Shown here piece by piece: positions 19,243 through 28,091 of a DNA stretch of 64,000 nt; within the stretch, counting starts at the first letter, position 1, and every line of letters starts with the position of its first letter. The position numbers and the translations under genes were made by a program. The notes under the pieces were generated by a model. The model searched no databases, was not told the DNA's origin, and saw only the letters and a program-made list of their open reading frames with translations. Source of the stretch: Streptomyces actuosus (GTDB taxonomy: Bacteria; Actinomycetota; Actinomycetes; Streptomycetales; Streptomycetaceae); assembly GCF_016921115.1 (NCBI RefSeq), contig NZ_JAFFZS010000020.1:60560-124559 (forward strand), read 5' to 3'.

Positions 19243-20478
19243 ATGGTGCTGGTGGTGGTGTTCGGCGTTGCGCTGCTGGTCGCGGTGTTGCTGTCGGGCC
19301 TTGCGGCGCGCACGGTGCTGTCGACGTCGTTCCTCTTCCTGGTCGGCGGGGCCCTCGTCAGTGACGGGTTTCTCGGGCTGATCCACATCACCCCGGACAG
19401 CGGGATCGTTTCTGTTACCGCTGACCTGGCACTTTTCGCGGTGCTGTTCACCGACGGCATGCACGTGTCGCTGCCGAGGCTGCGCGCCAGCTGGAAGCAC
19501 CCGGCCCGGGCGCTGGGCCTGGGCATGCCGCTGGCCTTCGTCTTCATGGGCCTGGTCACCCACTACCTGGTGGGCCTGGACTGGACGACGTCCTTCCTGG
19601 TGGGAGCGGTGCTGGCACCGACCGACCCGGTGTTCGCCTCGGCCATCGTGGGACGCGCCGAGGTCCCCGCCAAGCTGCGGCAGCTGCTGAACGTGGAGAG
19701 CGGCATCAACGACGGCCTGGCCCTGCCGGTGGTCCTGGTGCTGATCGCCGCGGCCGGGCCGACGGCGCCGGGCATGGAGGCCTCGCCGGGGACGATCGGG
19801 CTGGAGCTGCTGCTCGGCCTGGTCTTCGGTATCGTCCTCCCGCTGGTCGTCAACGTGCTCGTCCGGGTGCCCCTGCTGGGCGCCGAGCCCAAGCTCCAGC
19901 AGCTGCTGCCGCTGGCCGTCGGGATCATCCTGTACGCGTCCTGCCACCTGACCCACGCCAACCCCTACCTCGCCGCCTTCTCGGCGGGCGCGACCCTCGC
20001 GCACGTCTCCCCGGAGGCGAAGGCGTCCTTCGAGCCGCTGGGCGAGGCGTTGGCGGAACTGGCGAAGTTCGCGGCGCTGCTGGTGTTCGGCGCACTGCTG
20101 ACCCCGAGCCTCTTCGGCGACCTGTCGCTCGGCGGCTACGCTGCGGTGATCCTGGCGATCTTCCTGATCCGCCCGGCGTCACTGCTGCTGTCGCTGCTGG
20201 GCACCGGCATCTCCCGGAAGGAGAAGCTGGTGGCCGCCTGGTTCGGCCCCAAGGGCTTCGCCTCGGTGGTGTACGGCCTGCTGGTGCTGCAGTCCGGCAT
20301 CCCGCAGGCGGAGGAGGCCTTCACCCTGATCGCGGTGTGCATCGCCTTCTCGATCATCGCCCACAGCTCGACGGACGTGCCGATCGCACGGGCGTTCGAT
20401 GTGGAAGACCTGGCCGGAATCCCGGACGGACCGCCGTCGGAGACCCGGACGCCCGCTTCAGCGAACGGAGGAACGTGA
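19243..20478 (+). CDS. CPA1-type cation:proton antiporter (NhaP-like)
   Basis: This 411-residue protein is hydrophobic throughout, with about 11-12 predicted membrane helices. It carries CPA1 signatures: Ala-Pro-Thr-Asp-Pro-Val-Phe-Ala-Ser and, a short distance on, Val-Glu-Ser-Gly-Ile-Asn-Asp-Gly-Leu-Ala, which contains the conserved Asn-Asp ion-binding pair. It should exchange Na+ or K+ for protons at the cytoplasmic membrane. The ATG at 19243 has GGGAG eight bases upstream and is preferred over the GTG at 19234. The last four bases overlap the next antiporter gene (GTGA). Confidence 0.9.
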   Translation: MVLVVVFGVALLVAVLLSGLAARTVLSTSFLFLVGGALVSDGFLGLIHITPDSGIVSVTADLALFAVLFTDGMHVSLPRLRASWKHPARALGLGMPLAFVFMGLVTHYLVGLDWTTSFLVGAVLAPTDPVFASAIVGRAEVPAKLRQLLNVESGINDGLALPVVLVLIAAAGPTAPGMEASPGTIGLELLLGLVFGIVLPLVVNVLVRVPLLGAEPKLQQLLPLAVGIILYASCHLTHANPYLAAFSAGATLAHVSPEAKASFEPLGEALAELAKFAALLVFGALLTPSLFGDLSLGGYAAVILAIFLIRPASLLLSLLGTGISRKEKLVAAWFGPKGFASVVYGLLVLQSGIPQAEEAFTLIAVCIAFSIIAHSSTDVPIARAFDVEDLAGIPDGPPSETRTPASANGGT

Positions 20479-21773
20479 AGGACTGGCAGAGCTGGGCGGC
20501 GATCGTCGTCTTCGTAGGTGCCTACGCGCTCATCATCAGCGAGAAGATCCACCGCGTCGCCGTTGCCCTCGGCGGCGCGGGCCTGATGCTCGCGATCGGG
20601 GCCACGGACGACGTCTCGGCGTTCTACTCCGAGGAATCCGGCATCGACTGGAACGTCATCTTCCTGCTCATGGGCATGATGATGATCGTCGGCGTGCTGA
20701 AGAAGACCGGCATGTTCGAGTATCTGGCGATCTGGGCGGTGAAACGGGCCAGAGCGAGACCCTTCCGGGTCATGGCCATGCTGGTGCTCATCACGGCGGT
20801 GGCCTCCGCCCTGCTGGACAACGTCACCACCGTCCTGCTGATCGCCCCGGTCACGCTGCTGGTGTGCGAGCGCATGGCCCTGCCCGCCGCCCCGTTCCTC
20901 ATCGCCGAGGTCCTGGCGTCGAACATCGGCGGCACGGCCACGCTCGTCGGCGACCCGCCCAACATCATCATCGCCAGCCGGGCGGGCCTGACCTTCAACG
21001 ACTTCCTGGTCCACCTGGCCCCGCTGGTCATCGTGCTGATCGGCGTCCTGCTGGTGCTGTGCCGGGTGATGTTCCGCAAGTACTTCGTCTACGACGACGA
21101 CCGCGCCGCCGAGATCATGGCGCTGGAGGAGCGGGAGGCGATCAAGGACCCGCGGCTGCTGCTCCAGGGCCTGATCGTGCTGGCGCTGGTCGTGGCCGGT
21201 TTCGTCCTGCACCCGGTGCTGCACTTCGAGCCGAGCGTCGTCGCCCTGCTCGGTGCCGGCCTGCTGGTCGGCGTCACCGCCGTGGAGACGCACGACGTCC
21301 TCGCCGAAGTGGAATGGGCCACCCTGGCCTTCTTCGCCGGCCTGTTCGTCATGATCGGCGGCCTGATCGACACGGGCGTGGTCGACGAGATCTCCCGCGC
21401 CCTGGCCGACGCGATCGGCGGCAACGAACTGGGCGGCTCGCTCACCCTGCTCGGCGGCTCCGCGATCCTGTCCGGCATCGTCGACAACATCCCGTACGTC
21501 GCCACCATGGCCCCCATCACCGCCGACCTCGTCCACGAGATGGGCGGCGCGAGCGACCACGTCCTGTGGTGGGCCCTGGCCCTGGGCGCCGACCTCGGCG
21601 GCAACGCCACGGCGATCGGCGCCTCCGCCAACGTCGTCGTCCTCGGCATCGCCGAGCGCAACCGCCAGCCGATCTCCTTCTGGCAGTTCACCAAGTACGG
21701 CCTGGTGGTCACGGCCGTGACGGTCGCGATCTCGCTCCTCTACGTGTGGCTGCGGTACTTCGCGCTGGCGTGA
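20475..21773 (+). CDS. ArsB/NhaD-type ion transporter (IT superfamily)
   Basis: This 432-residue membrane protein has 11-12 helices and the ArsB/NhaD hallmarks: Asp-Asn-Val-Thr-Thr-Val-Leu-Leu, Asn-Ile-Gly-Gly-Thr-Ala-Thr-Leu-Val-Gly-Asp-Pro-Pro-Asn, and a second half with Gly-Ile-Val-Asp-Asn-Ile-Pro-Tyr. The paired Asp-Asn and Asp-Pro-Pro-Asn elements line the ion path in this superfamily. The likely role is Na+/H+ antiport or anion export; the absence of an ars operon favours the former. The GTG start overlaps the upstream stop by four bases, so translation is coupled to the NhaP-like gene. Confidence 0.88.
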   Translation: MKDWQSWAAIVVFVGAYALIISEKIHRVAVALGGAGLMLAIGATDDVSAFYSEESGIDWNVIFLLMGMMMIVGVLKKTGMFEYLAIWAVKRARARPFRVMAMLVLITAVASALLDNVTTVLLIAPVTLLVCERMALPAAPFLIAEVLASNIGGTATLVGDPPNIIIASRAGLTFNDFLVHLAPLVIVLIGVLLVLCRVMFRKYFVYDDDRAAEIMALEEREAIKDPRLLLQGLIVLALVVAGFVLHPVLHFEPSVVALLGAGLLVGVTAVETHDVLAEVEWATLAFFAGLFVMIGGLIDTGVVDEISRALADAIGGNELGGSLTLLGGSAILSGIVDNIPYVATMAPITADLVHEMGGASDHVLWWALALGADLGGNATAIGASANVVVLGIAERNRQPISFWQFTKYGLVVTAVTVAISLLYVWLRYFALA

Positions 21774-22005
21774 CCGGGCGGGGCGACGGCGGCGGGGCGA
21801 CCGACGGGTGACGGCGGCGGTGTGTTTCGGGGCCCGTGCGGCGTGCCGACCGGGGGCCTGGGGGCCCGGTGGTCGTGCGGGCAGGAGATCCGGTGGACCG
21901 GTGGTCGTCACACCGACGGTTCGGCGGACCGGCCGTCACGCCGGCCGCCGTCGTCACGACCTGCCGTCGTGCCGGCGGTTCGGGGCGGCCCGGGGGCGCG
22001 GGGGC

Positions 22006-22548
22006 TCAGCCGTCGCCGCCGTCCCCGATGCGTTGGGCCAGCAGATTGTGCACCCGGCGGCTGAGGGCCGTGGCCCCGGCGGTGACGAAGACGAAGCCGT
22101 ACAGGATCTGCACGACGGCCACCAGCCGGGCCAGCTGCCCCTGCGGATGGATGTCGCCGTACCCGACGGTCGCGAGCGTGACGACGGTGAAGTACAGGGA
22201 GTCGACGCGGGTGGAGAGGCCGTAGAACTCGCCGGGGCGCTTGGCCAGAGCCAGGTAGGTGGTGGCGAACACCAGCACCGACAGGCAGATCAGGAGCGGG
22301 ATGACCAGGCCCGGGCGGGTGTCCGGCCGGTCGAGGAGCACGTCGCGGATCTGCCGCAGCAGCAGCACGGCGATCAGCGCGAGGGCCGCGCCGAACAGGA
22401 TCCAGCTCAGCAGCGGGTGGCGCGGGCCGAGCCTGTCGATGGGCAGCAGGAAGTAGGCGGCGATCATGGCCGTCGCCGCGGTCGGCTGCAGCAGCCAGGG
22501 CAGGACGCTGTGCCACGTCGCACGGACGCCGTGCCCCGGGCCGGTCAC
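22006..22548 (-). CDS. Potassium channel family protein (TVGYGD filter)
   Basis: This 180-residue protein has four hydrophobic helices (about 15-32, 40-62, 74-93 and 133-155) with a pore loop before the last. The K+ selectivity filter Thr-Val-Gly-Tyr-Gly-Asp is intact. No cytoplasmic RCK/TrkA_N domain follows, so gating must be intrinsic or through a partner. The GTG start shares four bases (GTGA) with the stop of the ClC gene, so both are cotranscribed and probably translationally coupled. Confidence 0.88.
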   Translation of the reverse strand: MTGPGHGVRATWHSVLPWLLQPTAATAMIAAYFLLPIDRLGPRHPLLSWILFGAALALIAVLLLRQIRDVLLDRPDTRPGLVIPLLICLSVLVFATTYLALAKRPGEFYGLSTRVDSLYFTVVTLATVGYGDIHPQGQLARLVAVVQILYGFVFVTAGATALSRRVHNLLAQRIGDGGDG

Positions 22549-23867
22549 GACCCGGCTCGCTTCGGGCGCCGCACGGCCTGCGCGACGACGAACGCCACCA
22601 CCGACGACACGACGATCAGCGGTGTCTGGTCCGGGGCGTCCTTGCCCAGCAGCAGGATGGCCAGCAGGGCACTGGTCAGCGGCAGCCCGGTGACCGTTGC
22701 GGCCGCCGCCGCCAGACCCACGCCGAGTGCCGGCGTGACACCGAGGCCGGGAAGCCCGGAGCAGGCCATCGCGATCGCCGTGCCGATCAGCAGCGCGGGG
22801 AAGATCGGACCGCCGCGCAGCGAACCCAGGCTGACGCCCCAGGCCAGGCCCTTGCACAGGGCGAGCGCGAGCAGCGTTGCCACGGACCAGGCGTGCGGGT
22901 CCGCGGCCAGGTCGGCGAGGCCGGCCTGACCGGAGAGCGCCGCCTCCTCCGGTGAACGGTCGGTGAGCAGCGCGTACGCCGTGATGCTCACGCCGACCGC
23001 CGAGGCGCAGGCGACCGTGCGCCACCAGGTGTGCCGTCCGGTCCATCCGGCCGTGACGCGGCCGAGGCCGTGGGCGAGGGAGACCATCGCCGCGACCAGC
23101 GCCGCGGCCGGCACACCCCACAGGAAGTCACCGGCATCCGGATTGGCGCTCGGCGGGATCTGCGGCAGGGTCAGCGCGCCGGTACTGAAACCGGTCCACT
23201 GGCCGAAGCCGGTGAAGACCAGGGCACCGGTGGCGCTGGCGAGCAGGGTGGGCAGCAGCAGGATGACCATCTGGGGCCCGGCCAGCCCGGCGGCCTCTAT
23301 CACCATCACCGCCGCGACGACCGGTCCGCCGAGGATGGTGGAGATCGCGGCGGTGGAACCCGCGGTGGCCAGGACCAACGCCGCCCGGGGATCGGCGCCC
23401 GCACCGACGGCACGCACGGCCAGCAGGGCGAGCCCGCTGCCGACCGCCATCAGCGGCGCCTCCGGACCCAGCACCACACCCAGCGGCAGGGTTCCGAGCG
23501 CGGCGAGGAGGACCCCGGGCAGCGCCTCCGGCCCGAGCGGGGGGCCGCCGAGGCCGTTCACCGGCACATGTCCGCCGCCGCCCGGCATCCGGGTCACGAT
23601 CGGGGCCAGGATCAGCCCGGCCAGCAGCAGCGCGGGCAGGGGCCACCACCAGGGAGCGCGGTCGTATCCGGCCTGCTCGGGCAGGGTCGTCCACACCCAG
23701 TGCTGCAGCGCGTGCTCCAGGCTGACGAAACCGAAGGCCGCGAGCGAGACGGGTACGCCGAGCAGCACGCACAACAGGAGCCCGCGCCGGTAGCCGCGGC
23801 TGAGCAGGGTCTCGCGCAGGTTCGGCCCGGGAGTCTGCTCCGGAGCGGAGGCTGCGGTGGCGTCCAT
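22545..23867 (-). CDS. ClC-type chloride channel/transporter
   Basis: This 440-residue protein has the many-helix ClC architecture. Gly-Pro-Glu-Ala-Pro-Leu stands in place of the usual Gly-Lys/Arg-Glu-Gly-Pro, keeping the gating Glu. Gly-Ser-Leu-Arg-Gly-Gly-Pro-Ile-Phe-Pro corresponds to the Gly-x-Phe-x-Pro anion-binding segment. No C-terminal CBS domains are present. It is the first gene of a two-gene operon with the K+ channel, so the pair could move K+ and Cl- together for turgor or charge balance; that is inference. Confidence 0.87.
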   Translation of the reverse strand: MDATAASAPEQTPGPNLRETLLSRGYRRGLLLCVLLGVPVSLAAFGFVSLEHALQHWVWTTLPEQAGYDRAPWWWPLPALLLAGLILAPIVTRMPGGGGHVPVNGLGGPPLGPEALPGVLLAALGTLPLGVVLGPEAPLMAVGSGLALLAVRAVGAGADPRAALVLATAGSTAAISTILGGPVVAAVMVIEAAGLAGPQMVILLLPTLLASATGALVFTGFGQWTGFSTGALTLPQIPPSANPDAGDFLWGVPAAALVAAMVSLAHGLGRVTAGWTGRHTWWRTVACASAVGVSITAYALLTDRSPEEAALSGQAGLADLAADPHAWSVATLLALALCKGLAWGVSLGSLRGGPIFPALLIGTAIAMACSGLPGLGVTPALGVGLAAAAATVTGLPLTSALLAILLLGKDAPDQTPLIVVSSVVAFVVAQAVRRPKRAGS

Positions 23868-24172
23868 GCTGTGGCTCCCGCGGGTCGGTGGGCGGTCGGC
23901 GGCGGGCGGTCATCGACCGGGCGGGGCGGCGAGTGCGTTCAGTTAACGGCAGAGCCGCGCCCCCCGCACGTCGGACCCCGGGCCGGGACGACCGGCAGAT
24001 CGAGCCCACCGGTTCCGCCCACCCGTTCGGCCCGGCCCGCGTGGCGGCCCGGTCGGCGCACGGCAACGCTGAAGCCGAGCAGCCCCTCTCGCCCCGCCGC
24101 TCCGCCCCGCCGCCACCGGGCAGCGGGGGAACGGGATCCGGAGGCGACGGGACGCAGAAAGGACCTAGTCCC
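23868..24172. other. Divergent intergenic region (ClC gene / DUF7144 gene)
   Basis: These 305 bases separate divergent genes and must hold both promoters. I see no gene, clear operator palindrome or terminator. Confidence 0.5.
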
Positions 24173-24625
24173 ATGACCCAGGCAGCACAGCCCACCGGCA
24201 GCCCGCAGGGCCGTGCCGACCACTCCACCGCGTCGCAGCCGCCCTCCGGTGGCGACTGGGTGTCGGGCGGCGTGATGTTCGCCGCGGTCCTGATGCTGTG
24301 CAGCGGCGTCCTGGCCGTCCTGCAGGGCATCGCGGCCGTCGCCGAGGACGACGTGTACGCCAGGATCGGCACCTACGTGTACGAGCTCAACCTGACCGGC
24401 TGGGGCGTCGTCCACATCGTCATCGGCGCCCTCGCCGTGATCACCGGAATCGGTCTGTTCCAGCAGCAGACCTGGGCGCGCTACGCCGGCATCTTCCTGG
24501 CCTCGCTGAGCCTCGTCGCCCAGTTCCTGTTCCTGCCGTACGCGCCGGTCTGGGCGGTGATCATGATGGCGATCGACGTCTTCGTGATCTGGGCGCTGGC
24601 CTCCTGGCAGGAAGCGGCGATCTGA
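24173..24625 (+). CDS. DUF7144-like four-helix membrane protein
   Basis: This 150-residue protein has a 30-residue polar N-terminus and four hydrophobic helices (about 30-52, 75-97, 103-122 and 125-145). The second helix carries Gly-Trp-Gly-Val-Val-His-Ile-Val-Ile-Gly. It matches the small actinobacterial membrane family now called DUF7144, whose function is unknown. The ATG has AAAGGA nine bases upstream. It stands alone, followed by a repeat-rich spacer. Confidence 0.8.
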   Translation: MTQAAQPTGSPQGRADHSTASQPPSGGDWVSGGVMFAAVLMLCSGVLAVLQGIAAVAEDDVYARIGTYVYELNLTGWGVVHIVIGALAVITGIGLFQQQTWARYAGIFLASLSLVAQFLFLPYAPVWAVIMMAIDVFVIWALASWQEAAI

Positions 24626-25129
24626 GCCACGGCCCGCACCGGCCCGCCGCGCCCTCTCCGGCGGCCCGTCCCACCCCGCCCGCCGGTGCCCGAGGCCCGG
24701 CGGGCGCCCGTCCGCCCGCACACGGGCACCGGCCGACCATCACCCTCCGGCGGCCCCCCGGGTACCCGGCCCCTTCGGCGGTGCCACGTCATGGGCACAC
24801 GGTTCTTCGGCGGCGTCACGTCATGGGCACACGAACCCTCGCGGGCTCGCCCGCGGAGGCCCCTGGACGGCTGCACACGGGCCGTCCCCTCGGCCGCTCA
24901 CCTGCGGACGTGCCTTCGGCGGCGCCCGCCCGCACGACGCTCCGGCGGCGCTCGCCCGCACGGTGCTTCGGCGGCGCACGCGACGGCGTGGCCCGGGTGG
25001 CTCGCACGCACCTGCTCGGTGGCGCGCACACGGAAGGCCCTTCAGCGGGTGACAGGTGGACGGCCCTTCAGCGGGTGACAGGTGGACGGCCCTTCAGCGG
25101 TGCGCACGGGAGGACGGCCCCTCACCGGT
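24626..25129. other. Repeat-rich intergenic region
   Basis: These 504 bases between the DUF7144 gene and the 3' end of the phosphatase gene contain no convincing gene. They hold several families of short direct repeats (listed separately) and many degenerate copies of a Cys-Gly-Gly-like CGGCGGCGC...CCGCACG unit between about 24905 and 24985. Confidence 0.6.
24774..24832. repeat. Two direct copies of a 27-base unit, period 32
   Basis: The units at 24774-24800 and 24806-24832 both read TTCGGCGGYG, then YCACGTCATGGGCACAC, differing at two positions. Each contains the ACGTCATG core. Confidence 0.8.
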
Positions 25130-25140
25130 TCACAGGCGGA
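25036..25140. repeat. 26-bp tandem repeat, 2.5 exact copies plus a degenerate copy
   Basis: Units begin at 25036, 25062 and 25088 with GGCCCTTCAGCGG; the first two complete copies are identical over 26 bases. A degenerate fourth unit (about 25112-25140) runs into the 3' end of the phosphatase gene, so the gene's last codons come from repeat sequence. Confidence 0.85.
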
Positions 25141-26383
25141 CGACGATGAGCGCGACGTCGTCCTGGCTGCCGCTGGCCACCCCGAGCCGTGCCAGCAGCG
25201 TGTCCGCGAGTTCCTCCGCCCCCAGCCGACACCACTCGGTGAGCAGGTCGGTCAGCCGGCGCAGGCTGGTGTCGACGTCCTCGTCCCGACGCTCGATCAG
25301 CCCGTCGGTGTACAGCACCAGGGTGTCGCCGGGCCGGTAGTGGATGCTGGCCTGCGGACGCGGCACATGCTCGGGCCGCGCGCCCAGCGGCGGGTCGGTC
25401 GCCTGGTCCAGCAGCTCGGTACTGCCGTCGGCGTGCACCAGCACCGGCGGCAGATGGCCGGCGCTGCTGTAGCTGATCAGCTTGCTGCGCCGGTCGACGA
25501 TCGCCTTGAGCGCGGTCGTGCCCAGGGCGCCCTCGATCGAGCGGGCGTACAGGCCCAGGACCTCCAGGGCCTGGGCGGGGCGCTCCAGGGCACGGATCGC
25601 GGCCGACAGGGCGCTGCGCAGCATGCCCATGACCGCGGCGGCCTCCAGGCCGTGGCCGATGACGTCACCGACGGCGAGCGCGAGCCGGTCCGGTGGCAGG
25701 TCGACGACGTCGTACCAGTCACCGCACACGTTCAGCGACCCGGTGGCGGGCAGGTACCGGACCGCGATGTCGTGGGCGTGGTGTGCCAGGTCCGGGGCGT
25801 GGAGCATCGCCTGCTGAAGGGTCACGGCCACCTTCCGGTCCCGGGTGTGGGCGCTGCGGAGCTCGTCGTTGAGGCGTTGCAGCTCCCGCGCCCGCGCGTA
25901 CAGTTCCGCCTCCAGCGACCGCTCCACGTCCCCGGTCCCGTCGTCCCCGGCACCGGCGGTTCCGGAGGCCCGCCGGTCCCGGACGAACGCGGTGACGTCC
26001 TCCACCCGGTGGATGATCCACGCCACCTCCCCGTCCTGGCCCAGGACCGGCGTGTTCACCGGCGACCACCACCGCTCCTCGAACACTCCGGGCCGGCTGA
26101 CGACGGGGATGTCGTACTTCTGCAGCGCCATGGTGTCGGGCCTGCGGGTGGCGAGCACCCGGTGCAGGGAGGCGTCCAGGTTCCGCACCCCGTCGGCGTC
26201 GGGGTCGTCGGGGTTGTCGGGGAAGGCCTTGAAGATGTACTGCCCCACCAGGTCTTCCCGCGTCCGCCCGGTCGCCCGCAGGTAGGCGCGGTTGACGTCC
26301 ACGATCACCAGATCCGGACCCAGGACGAGATAGGGGCTGGGGGTGGCGGCGAACAGGGCCGCATGATCAACCTCTGCTGCCAT
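25130..26383 (-). CDS. PAS-domain PP2C/SpoIIE-type serine phosphatase
   Basis: This 417-residue protein has an N-terminal PAS domain (about 5-130, with Val-Asn-Arg-Ala-Tyr and a Glu-Arg-Trp-Trp-Ser-Pro segment), a short coiled coil (about 150-190) and a PP2C/SpoIIE phosphatase domain (about 200-417). Metal-binding motifs are Gly-Asp-Trp-Tyr-Asp-Val, Gly-Asp-Val-Ile-Gly-His-Gly and the C-terminal Gly-Ser-Gln-Asp-Asp-Val-Ala. Streptomyces has many such phosphatases, which usually dephosphorylate anti-anti-sigma factors. No sigma, anti-sigma or kinase gene is adjacent, so the target is unknown. The last residues lie in repeat sequence. Confidence 0.9.
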   Translation of the reverse strand: MAAEVDHAALFAATPSPYLVLGPDLVIVDVNRAYLRATGRTREDLVGQYIFKAFPDNPDDPDADGVRNLDASLHRVLATRRPDTMALQKYDIPVVSRPGVFEERWWSPVNTPVLGQDGEVAWIIHRVEDVTAFVRDRRASGTAGAGDDGTGDVERSLEAELYARARELQRLNDELRSAHTRDRKVAVTLQQAMLHAPDLAHHAHDIAVRYLPATGSLNVCGDWYDVVDLPPDRLALAVGDVIGHGLEAAAVMGMLRSALSAAIRALERPAQALEVLGLYARSIEGALGTTALKAIVDRRSKLISYSSAGHLPPVLVHADGSTELLDQATDPPLGARPEHVPRPQASIHYRPGDTLVLYTDGLIERRDEDVDTSLRRLTDLLTEWCRLGAEELADTLLARLGVASGSQDDVALIVVRL

Positions 26384-26617
26384 GTGAGCGGCCCCTCTTC
26401 TGGTCCTCTGGTCCTCTGGTCCGATTCGCCGGTTCCCTCCCCCAACCTATGGTCCGCCCTCCGGGCCTGCTCGGCCTGCGTCACCCGCCTGGCCGCCCGC
26501 GGGCGCCGCGAGCGGCCGGACCGCGGGCTGCCACCAGCACCGGCGCCCGGCGTACACCCGTGGCCGCCCCGACGGTGGCACCGGCGGATCGAACGTGCCC
26601 GGTGCACGGGCCCGCGA

Positions 26618-27004
26618 TCAGGGGCGGCGGCCCGCCAGGACGCAGAACTCGTTCCCCTCCGGGTCGGCGAGCACGACCCAGCTCTCCTCGCCCTGGCCGA
26701 CATCGGCACGTCGGGCCCCCAGGCCGAGCAGGCGGCGGACCTCCTCGTCCCGCTCCCGGTCGGCCGGGCTGACGTCGAGGTGGATCCGGTTCTTGACGGT
26801 CTTGCCCTCGGGCACCCGCGCGAACGTCAACGTCGGCGGCACCGGCCCGCGCCCGTTCCCACCGCCGGGCACCGCAGAGGGGCCGATGGTGACGAGCCCG
26901 TCCTCCTCGTCCTGCACCTCGTAGTCGAGGACCGCGCACCAGAACCGGGCCAGAGCGCGAGGGTCGGCGCAGTCGATCGCGAGCTCGGTGAACCTGCTGG
27001 TCAT
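26618..27004 (-). CDS. VOC family protein (glyoxalase-like)
   Basis: This 128-residue protein is a single vicinal-oxygen-chelate domain pair. It has Leu-Ala-Ile-Asp-Cys-Ala-Asp-Pro at the start, Arg-Ile-His-Leu-Asp-Val in the middle and Leu-Ala-Asp-Pro-Glu-Gly-Asn-Glu-Phe-Cys-Val-Leu at the end, as in the glyoxalase-like subgroup common in Streptomyces. The His and the final Glu are candidate metal ligands. The ATG at 27004 has GGAGG eight bases upstream, so the longer upstream reading frame is not used. The substrate is unknown. Confidence 0.88.
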   Translation of the reverse strand: MTSRFTELAIDCADPRALARFWCAVLDYEVQDEEDGLVTIGPSAVPGGGNGRGPVPPTLTFARVPEGKTVKNRIHLDVSPADRERDEEVRRLLGLGARRADVGQGEESWVVLADPEGNEFCVLAGRRP

Positions 27005-27476
27005 GTCAGGGCCTCCAGTCGGGTAGCGGGTCCGCGGAGGGCTGCAACACGCCAACCGCGGTCCTCAACGGCGATGCACGCAGACGCGGGTGGCCGTGCC
27101 CGCCGCGGCAGCCTCCCGCCGACACCACCACACACCTGGCCCCCGACCCTACGGCGCCGCGGACACCCGGATGCCTGGACGCCAAGTTCCCGGGGCACGC
27201 GACACGCGGACGTCCGGGCCCTGGACGTCCGGGAGGGCGTAGCCGCCGCCGTGGGGTGGCCGCCCCCGGCCACCGGCCGGCCCGCTCGTCAGGACCCGAG
27301 CCGCACCCGCTTCCCCGCCCGTCCCACGCCGGCCTCGGCCTCACGCACCCCCGCCCCACCGGATGCCCGGTCCGGCCCGGTCCGGCCCGGTCCGGCCCGG
27401 TCCCGGCCCCCGGCACTCCCGTCCCCGACCAGGCCCGGCCCTACGGAGCACTCCGGAACCGCGCAGGGCGCAGGTG
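27005..27476. other. Intergenic region with a short GC-rich tandem repeat
   Basis: These 472 bases hold the upstream region of the VOC gene and the spacer before the next gene. A 10-bp unit CCCGGTCCGG is repeated about four times at 27366-27405. No gene is recognisable. Confidence 0.5.
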
Positions 27477-27902
27477 ATGTCCTGTCACCCTGTGGACACA
27501 CCGAACGCGAGATCCGAGTCCCGCCTCCCCGCGGCGGGGGCCGTACTGTTCGGAGCCGCCATGGGCTGCGCCGGCTGGACGCTGACCGTCTGGGCCCGCG
27601 CCTACTGCGACGCGGGCTACGAGGCCGGCGGACGCTTCGAGCTCAACGTCCTGCTGCCGTTGGCCGTGGCGGTCGAAGCGCTGCTCGGGCTCGTGGCGTT
27701 CGCCGCCGGCCGAGGCCTGGCGCCGCGCGCGCCGGCGCCCCTCCGCCGCGCACTGCCGGTCCTGTTCGTGGTGGCCGCCACGGTGCTGCCGGCCTGGTGG
27801 CTCTTCGCGACGCGGGGCACGCTCGACGGCTACCACGGTGACTCCGGCCTCTGCCCCGCGAGCAACATCCCGCCCCCGTGGCCCGACTGGCTCCCCGCCT
27901 GA
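27477..27902 (+). CDS. Hypothetical membrane protein
   Basis: This 141-residue protein has three hydrophobic segments (about 20-40, 57-78 and 90-108) and a Cys-containing C-terminal tail rich in Pro and Trp (Pro-Pro-Pro-Trp-Pro-Asp-Trp-Leu-Pro). A Cys between helices and one in the tail could form an extracellular disulphide. I do not recognise a family. Start choice rests on the first ATG and is not backed by a strong ribosome site. Confidence 0.65.
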   Translation: MSCHPVDTPNARSESRLPAAGAVLFGAAMGCAGWTLTVWARAYCDAGYEAGGRFELNVLLPLAVAVEALLGLVAFAAGRGLAPRAPAPLRRALPVLFVVAATVLPAWWLFATRGTLDGYHGDSGLCPASNIPPPWPDWLPA

Positions 27903-28078
27903 CGAGAGGACCTCCTGCCGCACTCGTCCTTCTCCCGCGCACCCCACCCCGGCCCCGCAGTGGGGACGAGCACGGACAGGTACCTGGGACACCGGCAGCT
28001 GGGGACCCTACGGATCCCGCGGGGCGGCGAGACGCGGCCGGTCCTCGGCCGGCCGCGGCCGGATCCGGGGAACGCCTC

Positions 28079-28084
28079 TAGCCT
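28079..28084 (+). promoter_or_regulatory. -10 element TAGCCT of a probable leaderless gene
   Basis: TAGCCT lies seven bases before the ATG at 28092 and no ribosome site is present. That spacing places the transcription start at the start codon. Confidence 0.55.
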
Positions 28085-28091
28085 GAGTGGT

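Noticed and set aside
20475..21773. Arsenite exporter ArsB
   Set aside because: No ars genes are near and it is coupled to an NhaP-like antiporter; an Na+/H+ role is more likely.
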